Assembly: GCA_963969595.1 (NCBI GenBank)
Contig: OZ018409.1
Span: forward strand, 11,112,520-11,176,519
Direction of reading: 5' to 3'
Source: Neckera pumila
Taxonomy: Eukaryota; Streptophyta; Bryopsida; Hypnales; Neckeraceae
DNA: 64,000 bases
Part shown: positions 36,099-47,400 of the stretch, piece by piece
Position numbering within the stretch: the stretch's first letter is position 1
How the letters are laid out: every line of letters starts with the position of its first letter
Notes under the pieces: model-generated
What the model saw: the letters and a program-made list of their open reading frames with translations, nothing else
What the model was told of the DNA's origin: nothing
The model's database searches: none
Position numbers and translations under genes: made by a program

Positions 36099-37261
36099 AA
36101 GAAGTGGGCTGTACGCCTTTCGCAGTAATTTGACCATGAATCATTGTGCTTGTTTGTATAGAGTGGCTCCTCAGCACCTTTGCAACGTCACCTAGATCTG
36201 CCTTCAGGAGCGACGGCCGGAGGTCATGAAATTGTTGCTGAGAGCATCGGGGCGCTCACGCGGATCAGTGGAGGTCGGCAATTTTGAGAAGCAGTTATGT
36301 TCATGCCAGCAGTTTTTTTTTTGCTCATATGGGCCTCAGCGTTTGACCATTTGCTCGTTAGCTTTCTGTTGCTTTAGAACGCACAATAGGTAGCTTAGTT
36401 GCCTTTAGTAGAAGGGGTGTTTTTTTGGCTTCAATTTTGGCTTAGGCGTGGATTCCAAATCGTGGGTTGATCCGCAGGTGTGCATTTCATGAAGTTTGGG
36501 TAGCTCAGTTCACTTGTCTGGTTTCTTGTTCAATGCGGAGGACATAGTGCAGCAACGCGTGTGCACTATTTGCAGATGAGCATGAAGTTACGTAGTGCAC
36601 TTTTAGATTCGTTGCTGAGGATTTTATTTCAATTGTAATGCTTTTGCAGGCTAAATGTTATGAAGTTTCATTTGCTTTTGTAGTTACTCCTTCACTTTGT
36701 GTGCCGTTGTGTTTCCCAATTGCCTTTGAGAATGTCAACAATATTTGGTGAATTTGAGTCATGTTGTGGTATCTCCATTGTTGAGCGTCGTGTACTATAG
36801 GTAAAGCATCACACCTGCGCAACCGGTCACCAGTTCCAGCATTCCCTGGCGCAACCGGTGCCGGCTTTTGAATTTCAGCTCTTGCAATTGTTGTAGCATC
36901 TACAGTGATGCTTTGTTTTCTGTGCAATTTGTCCAGCGAGTCTACATTGCATTCTGAGCACTTCCTCAAAGTTGCAAGTGCCCCTACCAAGTAGAACTCA
37001 TGGTAGAGCCCTCGAAGCAATGACGACAGTAGTGGCACAACACAGTTTTGGCACTTTTCTCCTCCCATTGAACAAGAATCAATGTAGATCCACACGGTGA
37101 AATATAAATCCCAAAAATTCTCCCACACAACAAGAAAGACCCTTTTTGCTGTGCGGGGTCCAATTTGCCAAATTTGTACCTAACTTTTTGATTTAGGGCA
37201 TGTTCTGCAAGCTGGTTAAAAATGAACCATGATTGCTGGGTAGACTGTGGGCGGTGAGGGG
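36099..37261. other. 3' portion of the piggyBac element, no gene recognised
   Basis: This runs from the end of the zinc finger to the right terminus. A minus-strand frame of 156 codons (36658-37128) is open but has no recognised motif; it may be chance. A short 'ccggtcaccagttcc' and 'aaccggtgccggc' direct repeat is at 36820-36865. Confidence 0.4.
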
Positions 37262-37265
37262 TTAA

Positions 37266-38003
37266 CACTCTTATTGAGGTTGGACCACAACGTTAGATTC
37301 AAAACTCTCTAGAAGGCCTTTTTGATGTTCTGAAGGTGTTCAAAATTCACTACCAAAGTTGTTCTCATTACAAGGCAAGAAGCTTCGCGTTGAGCCAAAC
37401 TCAAGCTCTAGCAACAATCAACAAGCTCAACGCAATCAACAAGTATAATGCAATCTGTTGCAAAGGAGCAGAAACAACGACAATTTGTTGTTTGAAATAT
37501 ATCAATCCTAAAATCTTTCTAAATGAAGATAATATATTGATCTCTCCTTAAATATATATCACATTAGAAAAAATTGCAGGCCTCAAGTGGGCTGCTCCAG
37601 AGCAGCTGAAAGGACCCCAAGATTACATTTAACTTTGCTTAATGATTTGTTTTTCCCCTATAGTCAATCACCTGAAGTTGCAATGTTTAATGACTGTCAA
37701 TGGTTTGAACACCAAGTACAAGTACTTAAATAATCAAGGTTCAAGTATTGTAATGCATCTTAACCCTGATTATTGAATACCTTGTATTCTAAATAAGTTT
37801 TGGAAAAAAGTCAAATGTCAAAATTAGTCCAATGACATCTATTATCAAAATCTTTTTTAATGGAAATGTAATAGTCATAATTCATTGCCAATTGGTGAAG
37901 ATGAAGGGTAAAGAGGTTGATAATATAGAAAAATCAATTGTCCATGGTGAAAGCTCAAAGAATATGGGATATTTTGAAGAGAGATCACTCATTATTCAAA
38001 TTC
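37266..38003. other. No gene seen
   Basis: Starts with a 23-base copy (37270-37291) of the sequence just outside the left end of the piggyBac element (32178-32199); the rest is AT-rich DNA without motifs. Confidence 0.4.
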
Positions 38004-38378
38004 AAGAATTGTGTTAAAAGTCAAATTTCAGACCTCATTTAGGCATAGTAGAATAATTTTTTTCAAAAATCTTTCAACTAAAAAAATGCGGAGAATCAAT
38101 TCAGTTTTCATCTCCAAAAATCCGTTTGAGGTTTGGAGCTTTGAATAAAAAGTTATAGACAAAATTCTAAGAGGGTGTTTAAATGTCAAAGAAAATTTCG
38201 GTTCCAAAGCCTTTTAGAATTTTGTCCATAACTTTTTATTGGAGGCTCTGAAACTCAAAAGGATTTTTGGAGATGAAAACTAGATTGATTCTCTACATTT
38301 TCCTAGTTCAAAGATTTTTGAAGTTTTTTTCTACTATGCCTAAATGAGGTTTGAAATTTGTATTTCAACACAATTTTT
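38004..38378. repeat. Foldback element, about 375 bp
   Basis: Arms of about 165 bp (38004-38170 and 38214-38378) are inverted copies. They share 'aattgtgttgaaa.t', 'cctcatttaggcatagtag', 'agaatcaat..agttttcatctcc', 'ggagctttga.taaaaagttat' and 'gacaaaattctaa'. The spacer is about 43 bp. No coding content and no clear target duplication. Confidence 0.8.
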
Positions 38379-39952
38379 GCTTTTTACTTAACTATGAGTG
38401 GTTGTGTTCTTATTAGTTCTAATTTATATATCCCACATGAATTGTTGTACCTACTACTGTCCCACTTCTACAAATATCTTCCCTTCTCAACTTCAAATTT
38501 ACAAAACTATTTGGCTTACAAAACTAGTTCAAAATCACTAGTGTTTCTAGTTTTTTTGACAATTAGCATCAAAATCTACTTCATTTTGGTTAATTTGATT
38601 GAATTTGATTAATCACCCAGTTAATCAGACTTGTATTACAATCACATTAGTGAGTCCTAACATCCTTCCCGGAATTCACACCTCACTATGGCTACATGCC
38701 TACTTTCAAGTAATAGATTGGTTGGGTCACCCTGGAGCGGCCCTCCAGAGGCTTGCGATTTTCTATAATGTAGGTACATATGAAGACGAAGCTTGTTGTG
38801 GATTCCCGCCTTCCATTAGGAGCTGGCAGGGTGAATTGACAGTATGGCCAGTCAAGGTTTACCAACCATTATTGAGCAAGCAAAATGTTTGAACTTTCCA
38901 GGTCTACCGCTACATGGTAAACGTCTTAAATGATTGCATCTATCCATCATTTTTTTGAGTTTGCACACATCCAACCTTGCCACGATCATTCTCTGAAGAG
39001 GAAGCAGCCTTCTCTAGGCTTTTTTTTGCTCCTAATGTGATGGCGTTTTCAGTTCTCTAGTAAAGTGCTTCCATTTTTACTTTTCATACATAAAATAAAG
39101 CTACCGTGACAAATGATTTGTGAAACAAAAGTGCCATCATTTTCTTTTTTTGGTTGACATTTTGGCGACGTTAGAAGCTTATGCATTAAAAAAGTTGCAA
39201 ATTCTTAAATTTTTTCCTAGTTACTTTTGTGAGAAAAAATGGAAGTGGTATATAAATCCAACTGTTTCATATTTTTGGAATATGGCCTTTTACCAGTACT
39301 ATTGAATCTTTTTGTGTACCTCAAAATATTATTTTGAGACATGCTACAATTTGTGCTAGAAAACGATACTTCCACATTTCTATTTTTAAAAATTTGAATA
39401 TGCATTTGAAAAATTTGTTTTAAAAGTGGCCATTGTTGCCAACTAAGAGCAAAGAAGGAAGATCAAAGCTGGAATTGAATAACCGTTTTTAATTCAACTT
39501 AAATTCAACTTAAATATAGCACAGTTTAAGCCAATGCAAAACACACTTAGAACATGTTTTGGACATCTTGCTCCTAAAAAGGTGTATTTGTATTAGAAAG
39601 GCTAGTTTACCAAATCTAATGATGAAACTCTTCAAGAAAGGTACTTGATAGTACTAAAACCCACCAAAACCATCTATGTGACATATATATTCAAAATTCA
39701 ATTTCACCTATTGAATTAATTTAAAAAAAAATTAAAATCATTCAAGTACATTTTCATGGCTATAGGAAGATTTCTTTTGATGATCATGTTCATTCAATCA
39801 TGTGCAATACTTATGGCACAAAACAACTTTCAAATTGAATATGTTATGAAAAATAGAACAAGTGTTTTTTTACAATCATTCGAATGTCTACACACTTCCC
39901 TTGCTACCGGCGCTAGTAAATGCAGACCCTAATACCAAGTGCAAACAACCCT
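38379..39952. other. No gene recognised
   Basis: A plus-strand frame at 38599-38892 (97 codons, with LGHPGAALQRLAIFYNVGTYEDE) is open and not AT-biased, but I recognise no domain and see no splice context. 38.9-39.95 kb is AT-rich. Confidence 0.35.
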
Positions 39953-39956
39953 TTAA

Positions 39957-41520
39957 CCCCTAAATGCCCAAGGCCTGTTTTGGGCTTCCTGGAATTTGCT
40001 CTAAATTGAACAAAATGCCAACATTTTGATAAGTTGTATCAATTTTTTTTGAATTGTAACCGTACAAATTCAAACTAGACATATTAGAGATCTCATAGAA
40101 AAAGAAAACACAACAATATTACTTATGGAGTGAAAGATTATAATATTTGACCATGAAGGTGCTAAAACTGCAAAAAAAATTTTAAGCTTCTTTACACAAG
40201 CCAAATCTAAAAAGTTGGTGACCAAAAAAAAATGAGGTTAAAGGACCTAACTTGTATATTTCAGATCAATTTATGGCTTCTTAACCCCTAAAGGACCATT
40301 GTCCCTTCGGGGGACAAATGTGTTTTCGGGTAGGTACCTATGGGCTGAAATTTTCTTCTGATTTTTTGAAACTTTTTTTGGAGGTAGAAAAGCTGATTGG
40401 CTTCATGGGAATTTAATTTTTTTCCCAATCGGTGCTTGGGAACAAAAGTTATGACCAAATAAGATCAAAACAAGGGACGGCAGGCAGCAAAACAATTTGC
40501 AATTTTTTTTTTTTTTTTTTTTTAAGTATTTTTTTCTCATAGATTATATTTTTGTCTATTGGAAAGCTTTGATTCATTTCATTTGGATTTTGTATGAGAA
40601 AGTTATGGACATTCTTGTTTTTCGGGCAGTTAGAGCATTTTTTTGAAAAAAATACTTGTAGGATTCATTTCTGAATGCAATTTTTCAAACTTTTCAGATT
40701 TCTTTTTTGCATGGTTTAGTTTACTTGCTAGAACAATCTCACCATTGGGATTAGTGCATTTTAATCTCACCTAAAATATATAAATATTTTAGATTTTCCT
40801 TTTATCTTGTACCTATTTCTACTTAACAATTTTTTTAATAATCAAAATTAAGTTTTTTTGAACTTTTTTTTTGGGCTAGATTCTCAACTCAATTCTCCAA
40901 TATAATAATTAAAAGCTCAAAACTCTGTAGTGCAAAAAATAAAGTTAAAAATGTTCAAAGTCAAAAAATCTAGTCCCACAATGTGCTGAAAAACTTGTTT
41001 TTTCCACTTTAAATGCATATATATCTTGCAATTTGTGCGGTCAAAAATTTTGAAATTTTTTCCACACACTCTCATAGTAGTTAGGTGTAAGATCCTACGG
41101 TCAGATGTGAAAAAAAACCATTTTTCAAATTTTTTTACTCTTTGCTATAGAAATGATAGTTTTGAGTGTTTTTTGGTAGAAAAAAGGCCTTGGTCCTTTA
41201 GGGGTTAAAATCTACTCTACATTTTTTTTAAATGAATTTTGAATGTGATTTTTTCTCCAAGATCTAGTGTATTTGAGGCTCATTTCCAAGAGCTCTCAAC
41301 ACTACAAGAAGTCAAGATTGCAATGGGTAGCCTTATACAAAAACTTGAATAGAAAAATCACTATCATTTATTTTCAAGATCGGATTTTTGATGCTAAAAT
41401 TAGACTTCAAGAAGAACTTTCTAAAAATATAAAATACTAAAAATAGCAACTTGGTTAGGTTTTATTTAACTTCAAAGTTTTGCAAACACCACATTTGGGT
41501 GCCTTGGGCATTTAGGGGGT
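39957..41520. mobile_element. Non-autonomous piggyBac-like element, 1,564 bp, TTAA flanked
   Basis: TTAA flanks at 39953-39956 and 41521-41524. The left end CCCCTAAATGCCCAAGGC mirrors the right end (complement CCCCCTAAATGCCCAAGGC). The left end also matches the piggyBac element at 32216 (CCCCTAACCGCCCAAGGT) in 15 of 18 bases, so it is a likely passive substrate of that family. It encodes nothing and contains a second element at 40285-41204. Confidence 0.75.
40285..41204. mobile_element. Nested TTAA-flanked element, 920 bp
   Basis: TTAA flanks at 40281-40284 and 41205-41208. The left end CCCCTAAAGGACCATTG mirrors the right end (complement CCCCTAAAGGACCAAGG). It holds a long T run (about 40504-40522) and a core 'atcttgcaatttgtg..tttgaaattttttccacac' shared with other elements of the window. 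It lies wholly inside 39957-41520, so it arrived later. Confidence 0.75.
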
Positions 41521-41524
41521 TAAT

Positions 41525-42423
41525 CAGCCCCCCAGACTCCCATTCACTAATACCAGCTCTCAAAATAAAAAATCTACGTTTTCTGAAGACGCAGCTCCTC
41601 CTTACAGATGGCCACAAGTGGCAACATTAAAAAAAAGAGTTATCAACAACCCTACTTACCATTGCTTTTTTCCCCTGCCAACTAGGTGTTAAGGGCCGGA
41701 GTTAGTGGTGCTAGTTGTAAGGGAAGTGTGGACAATCAGATTGGTGTACTTTGGGAATGCTGAACCCTTGTAAAAATTACATGTTGTATCCGAAAATTCT
41801 AATTTAAAAAAATCATAATGTTCAGTTGCTAATACTACAATTTTTATTTTATTTTAAACTACAATTTTTATTTTATTTTAAAGTACCTCCAACTATGCTC
41901 ACTCCAACTATGCTCAATTGCTTATTTTGACAGTTTTAAGTGTTTCCACCTTACCCATCATAGCAATCCTAAAAGTCCTTGTCACACCTCAAGTGAAGGC
42001 ACCCATTCCCATCTTCCTATCACTGAGGTGGAATACACATGAAATTATTTCTAAAAATTGACATTCGATAATCATGAATTTTATAAAAGAACTGAAAATT
42101 TCCTGAGTATGTACAATTATACTAAAATTTGTGAAGTTAAAATACATGGTTTACCCCCAAATCATTTTTGGCATTCATGTATGTAAGCTGTACATGTTGG
42201 ACTTCCTGTATCTACATATGTTGGTTTGGGGTACAGTGTTGGGAATGGGTGCCTCCACCTTACACCCTAAACCACCAAAACATTGAAGGATCTGAAACGC
42301 AAAAAACTCAAGCTCTCAGTTGATCGCACTAAAGTTCTATAACTAAAACGGTTGACAGGTGGCACAATGTGAAAGCTTTAGGACTACTTAAAAAAATGAG
42401 TGTAATGTAAAACAAATGAGACA
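41525..42423. other. No gene seen
   Basis: 3' flank of the SCI1-like gene. It includes a 20-base direct duplication 'ctacaatttttattttattt' at about 41838 and 41862, and a 'ctccaactatgctcactcc' type duplication near 41888. Confidence 0.4.
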
Positions 42424-44984
42424 TCAAGAAACATCATTCCGCTTGGGAATGACCATCTTTCCACCCGACATATTCACCATTGCTTTGAATTGATTCATAG
42501 CAGCTGCCTCTCTTTCTTCAAACGCAGACATCTTCTCCATATAACCTTCAGACTTTGCTGCCGCTTTCTTCTCTCGCCATGCCCGCTCTCGTGCTAGTCT
42601 GCAGGACATTTATTGTTCAATAAAACTCAATTAGAATTTCAAATTTTAACGCACAGATTAAACGAACACCAGTGTATATCCCCTCCTTTCAGTTGTATCA
42701 AAGCACCAACTGGAGAGGCAACAAATCTACTCTGCAATGCTCAAGAGTTTGACATCTTGTCATTCTTAGGTCCAGATGCTACTGCATAAACTACACCAAA
42801 CTACTCTATGGATCTTGCAAGGTATGAAGCTGTTAGTTACATAGCGTGCATAAACCTCACTCGCTACGTACTATAGCTATCAATGTATACCTTTACCATA
42901 TTCCACAATTGGATTGGTTGAAGACACATTCATACCGTTTCAAAGAAACATGCTAACCAGATAGAATGATCAGACTATTTCTACAGTGAATTCTCTGTGG
43001 ACATAGTTTCAGTTGATCGACACAGTTGCCCACATACCTTTGTTGGAAGTCATCTCCTCCACCCATCACATCTCTCTCCCTGAAAATCTCTGGGCTATCC
43101 TCACGAGCACGAGTTTTCTCACGTCGAAGAGCCTTCTTCTCTAGCAAGGCCTCCCGGCCTGTAGCTTTTGGAAGCAACTCCTCCATAAGCAATTCCTGAT
43201 CTTTCCTGAACTTTTTACCTTCTAACTTTTGTAACTTCTTCTCATTTATGATGTCATCTTCATCTTTACCTGAAGGATTTGCAACACATTCAAAGAGTAG
43301 AGTAAGTCATTGGAAAAAATACAAAATCACCATAGTAGAATGAATAGATGCCCTCAGTCAACGGGTAATGTCACCAAATGCACTCGTAATTGATGAATAT
43401 ATTCTCTGATTTTTACTGTTCCAGACTATCACAATTAGACACAAACGTAAGCGAACTAAGACATCAAAATCGCAATAGGTGTGACTGACCTTAACATACA
43501 TTAATGTACAAGTCAAGAGATTAACGGTTCACTACACAACCCAACACCCTTTATCATCCTATTATGGCATTAAGCATATACATGAAGGAAGAAACCTGGC
43601 AAGATGAGAAAGAAAAAAACACTCACCAAGTAGAGCATTTTCGTTCCTATCCAGTTTAATACCCCACTTATGGGTTGTTCGTGGGGCAGCATTGATGCCT
43701 TGATAGTACTTGGCACTCAGTTTTCCAGCATTCCAGATCTCCACGAAGGTACCAAATAATTTGTGCGTTTCCTCCGAGCTTAAGTTGGAGAAAAAGAGAC
43801 CTTTTGCCTCTTTCAGCCACATTGCAAACTCGTTGTTTTTTGCAAAATAGTCTTCCTCCACAATATTATCAAACTGCAGAGAATACCCCATTGAGCAAAC
43901 TGCAGATGAGAGAGAGAGAGGGCAAGAGAGAAGAGAAAGGATGTTACACTTACACACTTTGATGAAACTCACACCCAGTCGAATTGCTTTATAGTCAAAG
44001 GGAAGAGTAACAAACCTTCAACCCAGCGGGTGCAGGCTCCATGGGGATGACCTTAGTTTCCGACTTATGCTCTGCAGAGAGTCAGATGGAAATCAATAAC
44101 ACATACTTGGGGACTGCAATTTACCCTTGCCAACAACCAGGAGCCTCAGACAGTCAGAAATGAATGATTTGAAACTAGGTGTACACATTCATCGCACAAC
44201 ATGACCTCACGAACAAACGTTACTCGTCACTACTGACAAGAAAAAAGGAAAGAAGTCCTGACGTTTGAGTAATTTTTTGGCCGCCTTCAGCAAGCGCCTC
44301 TTCTTCCTGTAGTCGCTACTGGCCTCAGAGTCAGAAGTATCATCATCACTAGAATACTTGCTCCTGTGCTTCCTCTTCTTCGCGTCCTTGGACTTCTTAT
44401 GAACACTCTTGGACGACTTCTCCTTATGATGTTTATGATGCGACTTTTTCTCCTTGAGTTTAGCCTTGTATTTCTTGCGATCACGTCGCGTCCTCTCTTC
44501 TTCATCACTACTGTCCTCATCTTTTAAGAGTGCAAAATAACTCACATATGAGTGCCATTACACTTGGCAGTGGTAGTACATTAACGGTTTGACCTACCTA
44601 TCTGCCTACCCTAAACCCAGACTCACCACGTCTACCAAGAACCCTAAAGCATGAATGAACAGCAAGTATCAACTGCAACGATTCAGTGCAAGAAGGAAGG
44701 AAGGAAGAAAGGCAGGCAGGCAAGCACTCCCCAAATGAGCGTGGTCCAACCACACCTAGACTCTGCAATTTCGATTGAATCAAATTGTTTGGTGTTGGAC
44801 AATTTTCACTCACAACACAAAGTTGAGAGATGGAATTGAACTTCGGGTTACTGGTGGACAAACCCTAGTGAGTAGCAAAGAAAGGGGAGAGGGTAAGACC
44901 TGGAGCACGTCGAGCGGAGGTGGGCAGGCGCGAATCCTTATCCGGAGGATCGTAGGAACGCTCTCGACCCTCCGTGCGGCCCAT
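42424..44984 (-). CDS. SCI1 (style cell-cycle inhibitor 1)-like nuclear protein, six exons, apparently intact
   Basis: Exons (minus): 44984-44900, 44520-44263, 44071-44016, 43873-43627, 43269-43038 and 42598-42424. All junctions are GT-AG and in phase, giving 350 residues. The start ATG (44982-44984) opens MGRTEGRERSYDPP. Residues about 30-110 are a Lys/Arg/Ser-rich, Asp/Glu-rich tract (KKSHHKHHKEKSSK, KYSSDDDTSDSE) likely to act in nuclear localisation and RNA-body targeting. Residues about 134-216 are the conserved family core: VEEDYFAKNNEFAMWLKEAK, LFFSNLSSEE, FVEIWNAGKLSAKYYQGI and APRTTHKWGIKL. Exons 5-6 add MEELLPKATGREALLEKKA, FRERDVMGGGDDF and a charged coiled-coil-like end (FEEREAAAMNQFKAMVN). 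Angiosperm SCI1 proteins, as I recall them, stop near the HKW core; this one is about 130 residues longer. SCI1 is a nuclear/nucleolar cell-proliferation regulator in tobacco pistil; function here is inferred only. Confidence 0.85.
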
Positions 44985-47400
44985 GGCGCTAGTGCAATGA
45001 AAAAAGGAAGGAAGAACGACGGGTCACACTGGCACATGCAATCAACACTCAGTAGTCAGTCCAACAAAGTTCTTCTCATGGACAGTTTGCATCTACAAAA
45101 TCAAGAGATACTGAAACTTTTACAGATTCAATATTCTACTGAAAATTGCAAGTTATGAAGTGCAAGAAATCTAAACCTAAATACCTCCACATGAACAACC
45201 AAAATATCTGCAGTTTCCAAAAATTCGACTTCAAACTAGACGCAAAGCATCGTGTGAGACCAATCTGATCAAATTTGCTGCTCCTCTTGCAACTAAGTCT
45301 GCTTTACCCACCAAATTGTCAAACCCTAACTACACAGACAAAAAAACACTCAACAGCTTGACATGTACAATGCCCAATATGGGCGACAAATTCCGTACCC
45401 CTAACTAAAGAACCACTGAGGAGAGGAAACATTAAATGAAACACTAGCTACTGCGATCGTTGCTAACTCGTCGCTTGAGCGAAGTAAAATAAACCAACCG
45501 TAAAGAAAGAAAGACTCCTTCCAGCGCAACTTCACAATTTTTGTACCAAGCCTGGCTAAGTTGCAACTCACTGATCGACCAAGCTCCGAAGAAGAAAGCA
45601 CAATAGCTCGCACGAGCACAAAACCAGAGCAGCGACGAAACCATGACCACTTCCCTGAGACGAAACGGAAACCTAGTTCTGGGACAGACTCGTCCTTCAC
45701 GTTGAGTCCGTCATTCATCCGTTCTGTTCCATTCATCCATCCACGTCCATCTCCAAAATACGAGCCTCCAAGTAAGGTAATCAAGTAAGGTAATAAGGTA
45801 ACTAGTCAAGTCGACCCATCATGAAGAATAAACTAAACCTTTTAAACTCATAATGGTCAACCTTGATCTTTTCCTTCATGATGCAAACAAAAAACGACAA
45901 GATTTTGCTCAAGAGGCACCTCAGAAACACCAAAAACATATAGCACATGCCGTTTTCGCTACGCACGTCAATCCATATCACTCACACACGAAAAGCTAGG
46001 AGAATTTACGATGAGGTCCATTGTAAGAATCTGGAAATGCACTGTACTGTACTGAAGCTCGTCAAGAGATTCAAGCAACTATAGCCTCGAAATTCACTCC
46101 ATTGATTCGTATTTCCATGTCATATGACTGTGAGCAGAGAGTAGTGAGACTTGACATGAAGGATGCCTACTTCGGAGAAGGAAGAGTTATATTTGACGTA
46201 AGAGTTGGATGTCTCAAACCCAGCTTTTGCCACTCTTCTTGATTGATTTGACCTTCAGTCTTTGTATCTGTCTCTGCAAATGTCTGAGCTTCATCTTCAA
46301 ACAAGTTCCAACATTTCATTCCCTAAATCATCATACGAAGAATCACATATGCAAGGTTGATTGGCGTGATGGGTTTAACATTCACTGCGCAATTATTCAG
46401 GACTGAATAAAGTAAGCATGTCCAGAATGGTTTCAATGAAGTCTCACTTAACAATGCATCCTATTTTCTTTCACCTGCCGTAAGCAACCAGACTTTGCAT
46501 AATCTACACAATTGAAGAATGATAGCAAGCAACAATTGACTATTCGTGGTTACAATTAGTAAAGTCTCGACCCTTACGATGGATTCCGTAGTTAAGATCG
46601 CTCAAATTGTCACAATAATTACAAAGTTGGTTTTGAACAGTTCTCAGCAAGGTAAACGTTTCAGAAACTAGCAAAAAACAGAGATGGTAGTCTTAGAAAG
46701 TGCAAGTAGTTCAGAAATTGCGTAATTTCTAAAAGAGATTACATCGGTCTACATCAAATGAAAGAACTTCATGCTCGTTTGCAAAGTAAAACACCTGCCA
46801 CTAAACCAGCGATGGACTCATGTCAATTGTCAGTACGGTGCACAATTGAAACCTTAATTTTGTACTTGGCCCAAATATTTTCACAAAAAACAACATTAAC
46901 TATTTACTCATTGCCACCCGATCTGCAAACAGATTCTTCTTTTCACTGTTCCTGAACAACGCCAATTGAAACTCTTGCCACTAGTACATATTTCGGTTTC
47001 ATGTTGTTACACTTTACTAAGGTCGTCACTGATCGATGAAATTGACAATGCAATTGTCTGTTTTGTGTAATTAATACGGACGTGCGGAATACCACCACTC
47101 AGTGCTGCATGTTGCAGAGAAAAAAGAGAGAAAATATTCCCCCGTGTGAATCAAACCGTTGTGGATTATCGAGTTGCTGATTCGCATGAAGAAGTCATAC
47201 TTACAGAGCTTCCACCTCCTCGACAGCAGCTGGACTACCACCACCATCAACCTTTCGAAAGGAAGATCAATACTACCAAACAATTCTTTGAATTCAGCTC
47301 CTTGCGTCCACAGTGCGTTGTTATTCTGTGCAAAGAAGTCCGAACTCCCAAATCCTTTCTCGGCAGCAAAAAAAGGAATCATTTATGCATGAGTACAATT
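44985..47400. other. Upstream of the SCI1-like gene; no further gene confirmed
   Basis: 44.6-45.0 kb and 45.4-45.8 kb are relatively G+C-rich and may hold promoter or 5' leader sequence. An 'aaggaaggaaggaag' and 'aggcaggcaggcaag' tract at 44690-44726 lies in the first intron of the SCI1-like gene. A minus-strand block at about 47390-47190 ends at an excellent donor (GTAAGTATG) and may be an exon, but I could not fix its frame or identity. Confidence 0.35.

Larger units (their letters stand above)
32216..37261 (+). mobile_element. piggyBac transposon, full length with TTAA target duplication
   Basis: TTAA flanks both ends (32212-32215 and 37262-37265). The termini are inverted: left CCCCTAACCGCCCAAGG, right (complement) CCCCTCACCGCCCACAG, matching in 13 of the first 14 bases. 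The 5,046-bp body contains a piggyBac-type transposase (about 34435-36098), so the assignment rests on target site, termini and protein together. The 2.2 kb before the transposase is G+C-richer and holds overlapping open frames of unknown meaning; the 1.2 kb after it has no recognised gene. The transposase is broken and a smaller MITE lies inside it, so this copy should not move on its own. Confidence 0.85.

Noticed and set aside
36658..37128. 156-codon minus-strand frame in the 3' part of the piggyBac element
   Set aside because: It has no recognised motif and no similarity to other transposon proteins that I know; not called as a gene.
45401..45784. 127-codon minus-strand frame upstream of the SCI1-like gene
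   Set aside because: No domain, no splice support and an unusual composition; more likely leader or promoter DNA.
47190..47390. Possible minus-strand exon ending at a strong GTAAGTATG donor
   Set aside because: Two frames are plausible, no acceptor is convincing and no neighbouring exon could be joined.
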